Numbered from the stretch's first letter, positions 1 to 10,321 are shown. The stretch: DNA of 64,000 nucleotides from Cryomorpha sp963836915 (GCA_963836915.1 CAWILH010000002.1:248001-312000); one strand, 5' to 3'. Made by a program: numbers and translations. Notes: generated from the sequence alone by a model not told the origin.

Positions 1-661
1 GGTGAGCACCCGTACCGATCTGGAAGGCTTCGCCAAAACGGGATATCTGTACAAGGGCACCGCTCAGCATACCGTTTCCGGTAAGGGTACCGGAAGTGGA
101 GGTATAGTATTCCCAGTCCACATCCGACACATCAGAGACACAGTTGCCCGACTTGGGCGAACCGGCAGGAGGGGCAGCGGTCCTTCCGGAGAAAACGGCA
201 TCGACGGTAAAGCTCCAGTTGGCATTGCCCACATTGGTCACGGTACCCGTAAAGGAAGCCGTACCATCGGCAAATACGTCAAAGAGCCCATCGGTCACCG
301 TCCAGTACTTATTGCCCGGGAGCAGGTTGTTGGACCAGAAGGCATAGTTGGGGTTGTTGTTGCAGGTAGGGTCGCTGTCGGCAACCATGGAGATAGTGGT
401 GTTCAGGTTGATGTCGGCACAATCGATGGCGGCCATCGGCTGTGGGAAAGTGCCCACGGTCACCGAGCAAGAAGCTTCGCACCCGGCTTCATCCGTCACC
501 GTCACGGTATACGTGCCGCCCGCAAGGCCGGAGATGGACGCCGTGGTGGCACCATTGTCCCATGCGTAGCTGTAATCACCCGTACCACCACCGGCAGTTG
601 CCGAAGCAGTGCCCGTTAGCCCACCGTCACAAACGGCACCGCCATCCGAACAGGAAACGGT
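1..661. repeat. Long direct repeat, copy A (period 1467 bp) in the adhesin gene
   Basis: Bases 1-661 reappear at 1468-2128 at a constant offset of 1467 bp (489 codons, in frame). The copies are almost identical; visible differences are one base near 351, a short diverged block near 470-505 (EACEAS-type versus SACSAS-type linker), and a few bases near 638-645. The left end of the copy is cut by the window edge, so the true repeat is probably longer. Confidence 0.9.
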
Positions 662-680
662 AAGGGCAGGAGTATTGTCG

Positions 681-1124
681 ATCACCACCGTGCACTCCTT
701 CGAGCACCCGGTCTCCGTGTCGGTCACCGTAACGGTGTACGAACCAGATGCAAGATCAGTGACCATGGCACCTGAAGCACCGTTCGACCATGCGTAAGAA
801 TAGCTGTCGCTACCGCCAGAAGCAGTGACCGAGGCCGAACCAAGGGCACCACATTCACCGTCCGTTGAAGAACAGTCGGCAACGATGGCAGGAGTATTAA
901 TTATCACCACCGTGCACTCGTCCGAGCACCCGGTCTCCGTATCGGTCACCGTAACGGTGTACGAACCAGAGGCAAGATCAGTGACCATGGCACCTGAAGC
1001 ACCGTTCGACCATGCGTAAGAATAGCTGTTGCTACCGCCAGAAGCAGTGACCGAGGCCGAACCAAGGGCACCACAAGCGCCGTTCTCAGGAGAACAGCTT
1101 ATCATCGGCGCACCGTTCACGGTC
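681..1124. repeat. Tandem SprB-type repeat, two 222-bp units
   Basis: Two adjacent 222-bp units (about 681-902 and 903-1124), 74 codons each, encode on the minus strand nearly the same module (GALGSASVTASGGS..., YSYAWSNGASGAM). They differ by scattered substitutions, mostly towards the second half of the second unit. Nested inside the larger 1467-bp period, they show at least two scales of expansion in the gene. Confidence 0.8.
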
Positions 1125-1467
1125 ACATCGATGGTGGCGGTGGCCGTGCATCCGTTCGCATCGGTAACATTTACCGAGTAGGTAGTGCTCGCTGCAGGGC
1201 TCACGGAGATAGAAGCACCGGTAGAACCGTTGCTCCATTCAAAGCCGTAAGGAGCGGCACCGCTAAATCCGAAGGCGAAGAGCTCAACAGAGCCACCTTC
1301 ACAGATCTCGGCACAGGAAGGCACATCAAGCAGGCCAGGGCCTACTGGGAGTTCAAAGTTGAAGTCGCCGTGGGCAGTATTGCCGTTGAGCACGGTGCCG
1401 TCGGTGGGCTGCGAGAGCACATCGAAGTCGAGCCATCCGCTGGCGCCAAATACCGCAGGGTTGTTCA

Positions 1468-2128
1468 GGTGAGCACCCGTACCGATCTGGAAGGCTTCGC
1501 CAAAACGGGATATCTGTACAAGGGCACCGCTCAGCATACCGTTTCCGGTAAGGGTACCGGAAGTGGAGGTATAGTATTCCCAGTCCACATCCGACACATC
1601 AGAGACACAGTTGCCCGACTTGGGCGAACCGGCAGGAGGGGCAGCGGTCCTTCCGGAGAAAACGGCATCGACGGTAAAGCTCCAGTTGGCATTGCCCACA
1701 TTGGTCACGGTACCCGTAAAGGAAGCCGTACCATCGGCAAATACGTCAAAGAGCCCATCGGTCACCGTCCAGTACTTATTGCCCGGGAGCAGGTTGTTGG
1801 ACCAGAAGGCATAGTTGGGGTTGTTGTTGCAGATAGGGTCGCTGTCGGCAACCATGGAGATAGTGGTGTTCAGGTTGATGTCGGCACAATCGATGGCGGC
1901 CATCGGCTGTGGGAAAGTGCCCACGGTCACCGAGCAAGAAGCAGAACATCCCGCTCCGTCGGTCACGGTCACGGTATACGTGCCGCCCGCAAGGCCGGAG
2001 ATGGACGCCGTGGTGGCACCATTGTCCCATGCGTAGCTGTAATCACCCGTACCACCACCGGCAGTTGCCGAAGCAGTGCCCGTTAGCCCACCGTCACAAA
2101 CGGCATTGCCTTCCGAACAGGAAACGGT
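1468..2128. repeat. Long direct repeat, copy B (period 1467 bp) in the adhesin gene
   Basis: This is the partner of the copy at 1-661. It encodes one Cys-rich WEYYTSTSG module plus one SprB-type repeat. Near identity at DNA level, against clear divergence of the equivalent modules at 2129-5341, points to recent duplication or gene conversion in the 3' half of the gene only. Confidence 0.9.
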
Positions 2129-3370
2129 TACAAGTGGATTGACGATAAAGTCGATCCTGTTCGACTCACCGGTATAAAAATCGAGACAACCGGCCCTTCT
2201 TGAGCAACGGATATAATAAGTATCTTCTGTGATGGGGCCATCGATCACAAGCGTGAGATCTGTAGCGCCTGCAACTACTGTCCAGTCGGGATTACCTTCG
2301 ATGTTTGGCACGGGAACATTGCTCACCATCCAAACGATCTCAAGTGCGCCCACGCCGCCCGAAGGGTCGGCAACACTATTAAGGGTGACAGGCCCATCGA
2401 TAGGGCCGCAGTTCACGATGCCACCGCCGATGGTACCGGGATCGGTCACATTACAACAAGGTGGAGTAGAAACGACCGCACTGCACGAAGTAGAACATCC
2501 ATTCCCATCCGTAACGGTTACGGTGTAGGTAGCAGCACCAAGGCCACTGATTGTGCTGGAAGTAGCAATGACCTCATCAGGGTTCAACGTAGTGTTGACC
2601 CATGCATAGGTGGCGCCTTCTATCTCAGTGACAGAAACTTCACCCTGATCGCCCGGCTCGCAGGTATCATCGGTGGCAAAGCAAACGATAACGGGTGAAC
2701 CCGCAACGGCCACAACCACGTCGGTGGTTGAAGAGCAGGCATTGGCATCGGTAACCATAACGCTGTAGGTCGATGTTTCTGAAGGCGACACTTCAATGGA
2801 AGCGGTCGCTTCGCCAGTTGACCAGGCGTAGGTGTACGGCGCAGTGCCGCTGAACCCATTTGCAGACAGCACTACCGATCCGCCTTCGCAGATGGAAAGG
2901 CAGTCGCCGGGCTCGTTGGTCAAGAGTGGGCCACCTTCGATGGTCACGTTGATATCAAATTTTGGGGTGGCAGCCACCACCGCGCCGCTGTTGGGCTGGC
3001 TAATGATGGTTGGCGAAAGCCAAGTGGAAGCGCCAGGGCTGTTCTCGTCGAACTGATTTGCTCCGGTACCAACCTGAAAGGCAGGGCCTGTGCGTTCCAA
3101 GGCGATCACAAGGCCATCAAGTGCACCCTGCCCCACGGCGAAACCGGAGACATCGGTGTAGTAGTACCAATCGGAAGTGTCGGTAGAGCCGTCCACACAG
3201 TTCGTGCTCGCGCCCAATGCGGGGCTGCCTGCGGGGACGCTGAATGTCCTTCCGCCCATGAGCACATCTACCTGAAGGATCAGGGAAGCGTCGCACACAC
3301 TGGCAATGGTCATCGACAGGGTAGCAGAGCCGCTGGCATTTTCATTGAAAGAAGTTGCTCCGGCGATCGT

Positions 3371-5341
3371 TCATCGCGCTGCCTGGTTGTTAGAACAACC
3401 GGCACCTTCTGTGATCAGGTTGTCGAAGGCATTGTTGGTCCAGAATGCCGCCACCGGGTCTGCGCCGCTGCTGCAGCTGCGCACATAATCTACCAGAGAG
3501 AAGATGGACAGTGGCTGCGGGTCGATACCGCACTCTACGGCCACAAGTGGCGGGGCGGGTGCAGAGATGGTAGCGGACTGGGTGGCTACGCATCCATTGC
3601 TGTCGGTAACGGTGACAGAATAAGTTCCGGCTGCAAGGCCAGAGACCGAAGCGGTGGTCTGGTCATTGCTCCATAGATAAGTGTAAGGTTCGGATCCGCC
3701 TGAAGCCGTGGCCGCGATCGATCCGTCCGTGCCGCCTTCTTCACAGCTCGGGTTGGTGCTTTCTAGGGTAACGGTGGGAGCAAGTGTAACAAAGATCTCT
3801 ATCTCCGCAAAAGTGCTGCAACCATTAGCTCCTGTCACTTCAACAGTATAAGTCGTAGTCTCTGTAGGGCTTATGGTTATAAAATTTCCTGTCCCACCGT
3901 TTGACCAAGTGTAAGTAGCGGCATTTCCGATAAGTACATTTGCATAAAGATCGATAGACTCACCCGCACAAATCGAAGCGCACGGAGTTGGAACATCAAG
4001 GAGACCAGGACCAGTAGGGAGCGCAAAATTAAAATCTCCATGTTGGGTACTCCCGAAATTGGGACCGTTGGTAGGTTGGCTCATGATGAAGAATTCGACC
4101 CATCCGCTTGCGCCAAATTCAGCTCCTTGATTTAGATTGGCACCTGTGCCAATCTGAAAAGACTCACCGAAGCGAGCGATAGAAATTTCGGCTCCAGCCA
4201 AATCATTCGTTCCGCTAAGGGTGCCACTAGTTTGTGTGTAGTAATACCAATCTGTATTATCCAAATCGCCTACACAAACTGAATTTTCTTTGGGTGATCC
4301 GGCAGGAGGGCTAACTGTCTTTCCTGAGAAGAAAACGTTTACTTCAAACGATAGGTCATCATTTGCACGATTTACCACAGTGCCGGTAAGAACCGCAGTA
4401 TTATTGTCATATTCATTGAAAGTACCATCTACTATTTCCCAGTGTTTTTGTGAAGTACGATTATTCAAAAGGTTACCCGACCAGAAGGCGTATGGGCCAT
4501 CCACACAGGTAGAGTTCGTATTCGCAGCTTCTCCCAATCCATTAAAAGACAAGCCGGGTATTGGTTCACACGAAAGCACTACCGCCGGCGTGAGCAGGTT
4601 TGGCACTTCGGCACCACACACCCCGGTGCAGCCGTTGGCATCGGTAACAGCTACCGAATAGTTGCCGGCAGGCAGCCCTGAAATGGTGGCAGATGTTGCT
4701 CCGGTATTCCACGCGTAGGCAAATGGTGAAACGCCGCCACTTATGGTAGCAGCGACTTCGCTATTATTCTCACCGCAGTCTCCGGCTGTAAGCGCGCAAG
4801 AAGCTTCAAGCCCAGGTAGGATCAGTACTTCGACTACATTAGATTCTCCGGCATAAAAGCTACACGTACTTCTTCGAGCACATCGAATGAAGTAGGTAGT
4901 TTCTGTGAGCGTTTCATTTAAAGTCAAATTAGGAGAATCCGAATCTGGAATTGGTTCCCAGTCTGTATTGCCAACGATATTTGGGACTTCGACCAAACTG
5001 CGCAGCCAGATGTACTGAAGCGTTCCGGAACCGCCTGAAGGCAAAGCTGAACTTTCAAGAACTACGGTTACGAGTGGGCCACAGGTCGATGGGTCGGCAG
5101 CACTTATCGCGCCTGCATCTGTGACATTGTCGCAGACCATTAACCCATTTTCAAAGCTCGATTTCGTATCTCTGAAAATGTCATAATCTAAGACACTATG
5201 CCTTAAAATGTTGTTTTCTAATTCTTTGAAAGAGCTTGTTTCGGAAGAAACTAGCTCGGGCGGAGCAGCAAAAACTGCGATACAAGCACTTAAAAAAAGG
5301 CACGAAACGAGTGCTTTCGATTGTGAGAAAAGAGATTTCAT
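3371..5341 (-). CDS. SprB-repeat surface adhesin, N-terminal part up to an in-frame TGA
   Basis: This is the first 656 residues of a giant cell-surface protein. The start at 5341 is chosen because MKSLFSQSKALVSCLFLSAC begins a clean signal peptide ending near AVFAAPP; an upstream in-frame Met at 5398 adds 19 residues that do not look like a signal. The body alternates two modules: short SprB-type repeats (pattern SGG-x-x-PYTYLWSN...GLAAGTYSVTVTDSNGC) and a longer Cys-rich module (FWSNNL...HWEIVDG...AGSPK...CV...DWYYYT). SprB repeats are typical of Flavobacteriia gliding and adhesion proteins exported by T9SS. The reading frame meets TGA at 3371-3373, exactly where sister modules have Trp (HWEIVDG, YWTVTDG), then continues open in the same frame to the window edge. 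So this is probably an interrupted gene, not a complete 656-residue protein. The domain family is clear; the function (adhesion or motility) is inferred. Confidence 0.8.
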   Translation of the reverse strand: MKSLFSQSKALVSCLFLSACIAVFAAPPELVSSETSSFKELENNILRHSVLDYDIFRDTKSSFENGLMVCDNVTDAGAISAADPSTCGPLVTVVLESSALPSGGSGTLQYIWLRSLVEVPNIVGNTDWEPIPDSDSPNLTLNETLTETTYFIRCARRSTCSFYAGESNVVEVLILPGLEASCALTAGDCGENNSEVAATISGGVSPFAYAWNTGATSATISGLPAGNYSVAVTDANGCTGVCGAEVPNLLTPAVVLSCEPIPGLSFNGLGEAANTNSTCVDGPYAFWSGNLLNNRTSQKHWEIVDGTFNEYDNNTAVLTGTVVNRANDDLSFEVNVFFSGKTVSPPAGSPKENSVCVGDLDNTDWYYYTQTSGTLSGTNDLAGAEISIARFGESFQIGTGANLNQGAEFGASGWVEFFIMSQPTNGPNFGSTQHGDFNFALPTGPGLLDVPTPCASICAGESIDLYANVLIGNAATYTWSNGGTGNFITISPTETTTYTVEVTGANGCSTFAEIEIFVTLAPTVTLESTNPSCEEGGTDGSIAATASGGSEPYTYLWSNDQTTASVSGLAAGTYSVTVTDSNGCVATQSATISAPAPPLVAVECGIDPQPLSIFSLVDYVRSCSSGADPVAAFWTNNAFDNLITEGAGCSNNQAAR

Positions 5342-6047
5342 ACTAATTGGATTTAATGGTTGTTGGGTTTGGGAAAAAGAAGGTATGTAGGCTTGCACGA
5401 ACTAAATTCGCGTATAGTGAAAAATCATAATATGATTGTCGATGGAAGGAAAAAGTCGAAATCGCTGCAACTTCTAAATCAAAACTGAGATTCAAAGGGG
5501 CGAAAGATGAAGACAGATTTGGATCAAATCTGCCATCTATTTGGGCGGTTGTTTTAATCTTGAATGAGTTGATTGGTTAAATTGTCTAAGTGTCAATTAA
5601 GAGACTTTAACGGTGCTAATGTATATGATTGAATCCGAATAAGGAAACGATGAATTGTAAAATTGAAGCGATTAAAGTTTTTATGATGGTTATAAGTGTA
5701 CGGAACACACCGAAAAAACAGGGATTAAAGACTTATGAACAAAATTTTAGTTTTGTTGATATGTGTGGCATATTGGTGGGAACAATGATTGTATTTGTCG
5801 AAACGATTGGATGCTTCCTTTAAACAGACTGCATTTTAGAGCATAAGGTCTCACGTTTAAAAAGAAGCTGATTTCATCTCGTTTGAAGTTTGTGTTTCTG
5901 GCGAGTCTTAATCCATCCTTTTGATACATCTTTTTTAAATTCAGAGTAGCGTGCTTTGCCGTTTCTTTCGCAACTTTTAATCTTTCAATGTTCAAAAAGG
6001 TATTGATTCTTGAGTGCCCAGCAATGTATTAATATAATATGCGGTAC
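5342..6047. other. Intergenic region, about 700 bp, no convincing gene
   Basis: This AT-rich stretch separates the divergent adhesin gene and guaA. Small ORFs on both strands (for example a minus-strand 82-codon frame at 5747-5995) show no recognisable domain, signal peptide or start signal. It must hold the adhesin promoter, but I see no clean TAnnTTTG box at a sensible distance from 5341. I see no RNA gene or hairpin of note. Confidence 0.5.
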
Positions 6048-6055
6048 TATCTTTG
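6048..6055 (+). promoter_or_regulatory. Promoter -7 box TATCTTTG for guaA
   Basis: TATCTTTG matches the Bacteroidota sigma-A -7 consensus TAnnTTTG. It ends only 4 bases before the guaA ATG at 6060, so the transcript would have a very short leader or none. The box also overlaps an upstream in-frame ATG at 6039, which argues against that ATG being the start. No good -33 TTG is seen at the usual spacing. Confidence 0.55.
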
Positions 6056-6059
6056 CCGA

Positions 6060-7592
6060 ATGCAAGAAATGCTCTTAATTATTGACTTTGGTTCTCAATA
6101 CACACAACTCATAGCGAGAAGAGTAAGAGAACTGAATGTATACTGTGAGATACATCCTTATCATAAAATCCCAGAATCATTAGAAGGCATAAAGGGGGTG
6201 ATCCTTTCTGGCAGTCCACATTCCGTGCATGATGAGAATGCGCCGAGCATCGATATTGATCGGTTTAGAAGAAATCTTCCGCTTTTGGCGGTATGCTACG
6301 GGGCGCAATATCTAGCCCATGTCGAACGGTCCGGAGAAGTGCGCAAAAGCGACAAAAGGGAGTATGGAAGAGCCAATCTTCGGTATGTAAATGATGATTC
6401 AGAATTGTTTAGGGGTATCCCGGTGGGTTCCCAAGTTTGGATGTCTCACGGTGATACGATATTTAATTTGCCGGAAGGCTGCGCAATTACTGCTAGCACG
6501 GGCGACGTAGATGTGGCGGGCTATGAGTTTGAAGGGGAGCAGACCTATGGTATTCAATTTCACCCTGAAGTATATCACAGTACCGATGGAAAGCAGCTCT
6601 TGCATAATTTTATAGTAAATATTGCTGGATTTATTCAGGATTGGACACCACATAATTTTGCAGAACAGACCATAACTGACTTAAAGAAAAAGCTAGCTGA
6701 TGATAAAGTGATCCTCGGCCTGAGCGGGGGAGTAGACTCTTCGGTAGCTGCCATGCTCTTGCACAAAGCAATAGGGAGCAATCTTATCTGCATTTTTGTG
6801 GATAATGGCTTATTGCGAAAAAATGAATTTGAAGAAGTGCTACACGGCTATAAAGATATGGGCTTGAATGTGCAGGGAGTCAATGCAAAAGATGATTTTT
6901 ATAAAATTTTAGAAGGGGTTTCAGACCCAGAAGAAAAGCGAAAAAAAATCGGTAGGATATTTATCGATGTATTCGACGAAGCTTCTCATAAAGTCAAAGG
7001 GGTGAAGTGGTTGGCGCAGGGAACAATTTATCCTGACGTGATTGAATCAGTCTCCGCCGGTGGCCCTTCGGTGACTATAAAGAGCCATCATAATGTAGGC
7101 GGTCTTCCAGATTTCATGAAGCTGAAGGTGGTAGAACCTTTGCGAAATTTATTTAAAGATGAAGTGCGAAGGGTAGGGAAGGAGCTAGGAGTGCCCCCTG
7201 CCATACTGGGTCGCCATCCCTTTCCTGGGCCAGGGCTGGCTATCCGGATACTCGGAGCTGTGAGTCCCGAGCGGGTAAGGATGCTGCAGGAAGTAGATGC
7301 TATATTCATCCAAAACCTGAAAGATTCTGGCGAATATGACAATGTATGGCAGGCTGGAGCTATATTGCTGCCCGTGAATACCGTAGGGGTAATGGGCGAT
7401 GAGCGGACCTACGAAAATGCCGTTGCGCTGCGCGCTGTAACTTCTACCGATGGCATGACAGCAGACTGGTGCCACTTGCCCTATTCCCTTTTGGGCAAAA
7501 TATCAAACGAAATAATCAATCGGGTAAAAGGAATAAACCGCGTAGTTTATGACATCAGTTCTAAACCGCCCGCAACCATTGAATGGGAATGA
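6060..7592 (+). CDS. guaA: GMP synthase (glutamine-hydrolysing)
   Basis: Converts XMP to GMP with ATP and glutamine, the last step of de novo guanine nucleotide synthesis, in the cytosol. The 510-residue product has the full two-domain layout. The N-terminal class I glutamine amidotransferase has nucleophile Cys79 in AVCYGAQ and the GIQFHPEV His/Glu. The ATP pyrophosphatase domain has the P-loop LGLSGGVDSS. The dimerisation domain ends in the signature SKPPATIEWE. The start at 6060 (MQEMLLIIDFGSQY) is preferred over 6039 because the promoter box lies between them and family members begin just before IIDFGSQ. The stop codon overlaps the next gene's start (ATGA), implying an operon with the LysM protein. 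Nothing odd in length or residues. Confidence 0.97.
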   Translation: MQEMLLIIDFGSQYTQLIARRVRELNVYCEIHPYHKIPESLEGIKGVILSGSPHSVHDENAPSIDIDRFRRNLPLLAVCYGAQYLAHVERSGEVRKSDKREYGRANLRYVNDDSELFRGIPVGSQVWMSHGDTIFNLPEGCAITASTGDVDVAGYEFEGEQTYGIQFHPEVYHSTDGKQLLHNFIVNIAGFIQDWTPHNFAEQTITDLKKKLADDKVILGLSGGVDSSVAAMLLHKAIGSNLICIFVDNGLLRKNEFEEVLHGYKDMGLNVQGVNAKDDFYKILEGVSDPEEKRKKIGRIFIDVFDEASHKVKGVKWLAQGTIYPDVIESVSAGGPSVTIKSHHNVGGLPDFMKLKVVEPLRNLFKDEVRRVGKELGVPPAILGRHPFPGPGLAIRILGAVSPERVRMLQEVDAIFIQNLKDSGEYDNVWQAGAILLPVNTVGVMGDERTYENAVALRAVTSTDGMTADWCHLPYSLLGKISNEIINRVKGINRVVYDISSKPPATIEWE

Positions 7593-9415
7593 GAAATCTA
7601 AAAATTGCTTTGTTCTTGCTAATACTCCTTATAAATCAGTGCAGTGTAGCGCAGGAATATCCTACGGTAATGCGTGGTGGGGTAGATTATTATGTGCATA
7701 CCGTAGATCCCGGGAATACGCTTTTCGCTATCTCTAAGATGTACTCAATACCAGTAGAAGCACTCTTGGAGAGCAATAAAAATGCTGCTGAAGGTCTCCA
7801 GATAGGCCAAGAAGTATTGGTTCCAATTAATGCGGTCGACAAACGAACAGCACGAAGAAGCAGTGTAAGTCTGGATGGTTCATTTATACTTCACACCGTG
7901 CAGCGAAAAGAAACGCTTTTTTCACTCAGCAAAGACTATGGAGTAGATGTAAACGCCCTGATAGCCAATAATCCAGGTGCTTTGCAAAATCTAAAGACCG
8001 GTGATGTGATCCGCATACCGGGAGACACTAATAAAAATGCAAATGCAGTGTACTTGGAGCCTGCGAGCAGCGATACGTTTTTAGTACACTCGGTGATGAA
8101 GGGCGATACGTATTACAATATTTCCAAGCGTTATAAAATTACAGAAGATGCTTTGGCTGCGGCCAATAATGGGTTTCCAAATGGGCTGAAAATAGGCGAT
8201 TATATCACCATACCAAAATATAAGGAGAAATTCTTGGAAAGTCAGCGTGATTCCAATAGGGTGGCAGGGACAGATAGCTCGGCTATTACGCGATATCCAA
8301 AAGGAATGAAGGAAGCTTACACAATAGGCTTGTACCTACCTTTCGAAATAGAGTTAAACGACTCGCTGGACAGGGCGCTTTCGCAAAAGAAAGATTTGAA
8401 CATTTTTACAGAAGTAGCACTGGATTATTACCGTGGATCACTCCTCGCCTTAGACTCCTTAAAGCGGTTAGGCTTTGACGCCAAAGTATATGTTTATGAC
8501 TTGGGAGGTGATGTGGTAGATGCGCGCCAGCTCACCAAACAACAGAGTTTTAAAGAGATGGACCTGATCATAGGGCCTATGCACAAGTCATCGTTGGCAG
8601 TAATTTCAGATGCATCACGCTCTCAATCTACCTATCTGGTTTCTCCCAACTCATTTGCCAATGAAGTGTTCGAATCCAATCCTTACCTTTTTCGAGCCAT
8701 AGCATCCCGTGAAACGCTCCTTCGCTACCTCGGTAACTACGTGGCAATACAGCATGAAGACGATAATGTACTGATGGTAAACAGCGAGAAGGGATCAGAC
8801 TGGCCATACCGCAAAATGTTCAAAGAAAGCTATAACAGGGCAGCCGGTACTTTCGTAAATTCTATTTCAGACTCCTTGCGGTCTGTCACCAAGCGATTAA
8901 CCGATGGTGGTGAAGTAGAAAAATGGCTTAAAAAAGACCAACTCAACGTTCTAGTAGTGCCATCAAACGAAGTGACCTTTGTGACCGATTTTATGACGCG
9001 GCTCTCGCGCCTTAGTGATACATACGATATTCAGGTCTATGGGCTAGAAAAATGGCTTGGTTTTGATGATATCGATGCTGCGTATAAGAACCGTTTCAAA
9101 CTTAGATTGGTGGTGCCGACTTACATAGATTATAAGCAAGAAAAAGTGATATCCTTTCTGGAGCAGTACCGGGGTGCATATGAAATGGAACCTTCCCAGT
9201 ACGCTTATGGATTTTTGGGTTATGATCTAATGCTTTTTTTTGGCAAGGCACTTTTAAGCCAAGGCCTAGGTTTTGCCAATAATGTATCTGCCACAGAGAT
9301 GGGGGGGCTCGGCGCCAACTATCGCTTTGACAGGTCTACTACTGGACTTGAAATGGAAAACAAAGCGGTATATATTATTGAGTACGATGATTTTGAAATC
9401 AAGGCGGTCAATTAA
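7589..9415 (+). CDS. LysM-repeat protein with periplasmic-binding-like domain
   Basis: A secreted envelope protein of 608 residues. It starts with a signal peptide (MRNLKIALFLLILLINQCSVAQ), then has three LysM peptidoglycan-binding repeats at about residues 34-80, 98-145 and 163-210 (each with H-[TS]-V...TL/TY...I/L-G-x-V/I-x-[IV]P), a short linker, and a C-terminal region of about 370 residues that resembles the type 1 periplasmic binding fold of ABC transporter receptors (TIGLYLPFEI, LIIGPMHKSS, YLVSPNSFA). This architecture is common in Bacteroidota; its ligand is not known to me. The start at 7589 gives an ATGA overlap with guaA; an ATG two codons earlier (7583) is the alternative. hemF follows after 3 bases, so all three genes probably share one transcript. 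Confidence 0.88.
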   Translation: MRNLKIALFLLILLINQCSVAQEYPTVMRGGVDYYVHTVDPGNTLFAISKMYSIPVEALLESNKNAAEGLQIGQEVLVPINAVDKRTARRSSVSLDGSFILHTVQRKETLFSLSKDYGVDVNALIANNPGALQNLKTGDVIRIPGDTNKNANAVYLEPASSDTFLVHSVMKGDTYYNISKRYKITEDALAAANNGFPNGLKIGDYITIPKYKEKFLESQRDSNRVAGTDSSAITRYPKGMKEAYTIGLYLPFEIELNDSLDRALSQKKDLNIFTEVALDYYRGSLLALDSLKRLGFDAKVYVYDLGGDVVDARQLTKQQSFKEMDLIIGPMHKSSLAVISDASRSQSTYLVSPNSFANEVFESNPYLFRAIASRETLLRYLGNYVAIQHEDDNVLMVNSEKGSDWPYRKMFKESYNRAAGTFVNSISDSLRSVTKRLTDGGEVEKWLKKDQLNVLVVPSNEVTFVTDFMTRLSRLSDTYDIQVYGLEKWLGFDDIDAAYKNRFKLRLVVPTYIDYKQEKVISFLEQYRGAYEMEPSQYAYGFLGYDLMLFFGKALLSQGLGFANNVSATEMGGLGANYRFDRSTTGLEMENKAVYIIEYDDFEIKAVN

Positions 9416-9418
9416 ATT

Positions 9419-10321
9419 ATGGGAATCGGTAAAGCTGAAATATCTTCAAATTACAGGCAGCTTCAAGACCGTATTTGCAAAGCCGTACAAGAAGTGGATG
9501 GACAAGCTGTGTTTATCTCCGACCAATGGGATCGACCACAAGGCGGTGGCGGCAACAGCAGGATTCTTACCAATGGCGCCAAGTTGGAAAAGGCAGGGGT
9601 CAACTTCTCTGAAGTAGAAGGTAAAATGACCGCGGCCATGCGCTCAAATCTCAATGCAAAGTCTGACCGCTTCTTTGCCACAGGCATAAGCATCGTGATG
9701 CACCCGATCAATCCGTTTTGCCCTATCATTCACATGAACATCCGTTATTTTGAAATGGACGATGGGACTTTCTGGTTTGGCGGGGGCATGGATCTTACCC
9801 CTCACTTCATTGATTTAGAGCAGGCGCAGTATTTTCATGAAAAGCTAAAGGCTCTTTGCGATCGATTCGATTCAGAATACTATCCCCGTTTTAAAGTGTG
9901 GGCAGACGATTATTTTTATCTGCCACATAGAAAGGAGACCCGAGGGGTAGGCGGCATTTTTTATGATCATCTCGTGCCATCAAGTGCACATTCGAAGGCC
10001 GATTTATTCGAGTTTTCTACTTCGCTGGGTGAGTTGTTTCCTGGATTATACAGCCATTTGCTCATGGCAAATTTTGATACCCCCTATAATGCTGAAAACT
10101 TAGAATGGCGTGATGTGCGCCGGGGTAGGTATGTGGAGTTCAATCTTATTCACGATAGGGGTACCCGCTTTGGATTGCAAAGTGATGGCCGCACGGAGTC
10201 TATTCTAATGAGCCTTCCAGCTCAGGCCAAATGGTTCTATAACCATCAGGTAAATGAAGGTAGCCCCGAAGCTTTGACACTTGGCCATTTGAAGAAGGGA
10301 ATAGACTGGATCAATCATTAG
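9419..10321 (+). CDS. hemF: Oxygen-dependent coproporphyrinogen III oxidase
   Basis: Performs the aerobic oxidative decarboxylation of coproporphyrinogen III to protoporphyrinogen IX in haem synthesis. The 300-residue length is normal. Diagnostic motifs are present: QGGGGNSRI, the long signature FWFGGGMDLTPHF, the Asp-rich WADDYFYLPHR followed by TRGVGGIFYDHL, and RRGRYVEFNLIHDRGTRFGL near the C-terminus. The gene lies 3 bases after the LysM gene and is the last of that operon. Its stop codon (10319-10321) overlaps by 11 bases the 3' end of the convergent broken BNR gene, with no terminator hairpin between them. Presence of HemF implies aerobic or microaerobic life. Confidence 0.96.
   Translation: MGIGKAEISSNYRQLQDRICKAVQEVDGQAVFISDQWDRPQGGGGNSRILTNGAKLEKAGVNFSEVEGKMTAAMRSNLNAKSDRFFATGISIVMHPINPFCPIIHMNIRYFEMDDGTFWFGGGMDLTPHFIDLEQAQYFHEKLKALCDRFDSEYYPRFKVWADDYFYLPHRKETRGVGGIFYDHLVPSSAHSKADLFEFSTSLGELFPGLYSHLLMANFDTPYNAENLEWRDVRRGRYVEFNLIHDRGTRFGLQSDGRTESILMSLPAQAKWFYNHQVNEGSPEALTLGHLKKGIDWINH

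Larger units (their letters stand above)
1..3370 (-). pseudogene. SprB-repeat adhesin, continuation after the TGA (partial, off left edge)
   Basis: I translated the same minus-strand frame past the TGA at 3371-3373 and found no further stop down to base 2. The product keeps the adhesin pattern: modules with WYYYTDVSG and WEYYTSTSG, SprB-type repeats such as YSYAWSNGASGAMVTDLASG, and PYTYAWSTGEATASIEVSP. No start codon or promoter sits just after the TGA, so this part can only be made by readthrough or if the TGA is not real. The C-terminus, where a T9SS sorting domain would lie, is outside the window. Together with the upstream part the gene spans at least 5.3 kb. Plus-strand ORFs over this stretch are shadows of the low-stop-codon repeat composition. 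Alternatives: a true nonsense mutation, a sequencing error (TGG read as TGA), or programmed readthrough. Confidence 0.75.

Noticed and set aside
2..2142. Several plus-strand ORFs (up to 238 codons) over the adhesin gene
   Set aside because: They are shadows: the minus-strand frame is open over the whole stretch with clear SprB-type repeats, and the plus-strand products are duplicated only because the DNA is repeated.
5747..5995. An 82-codon minus-strand ORF between the adhesin and guaA
   Set aside because: No domain or signal peptide, no promoter box or ribosome site, and AT-rich sequence; a chance frame is more likely.
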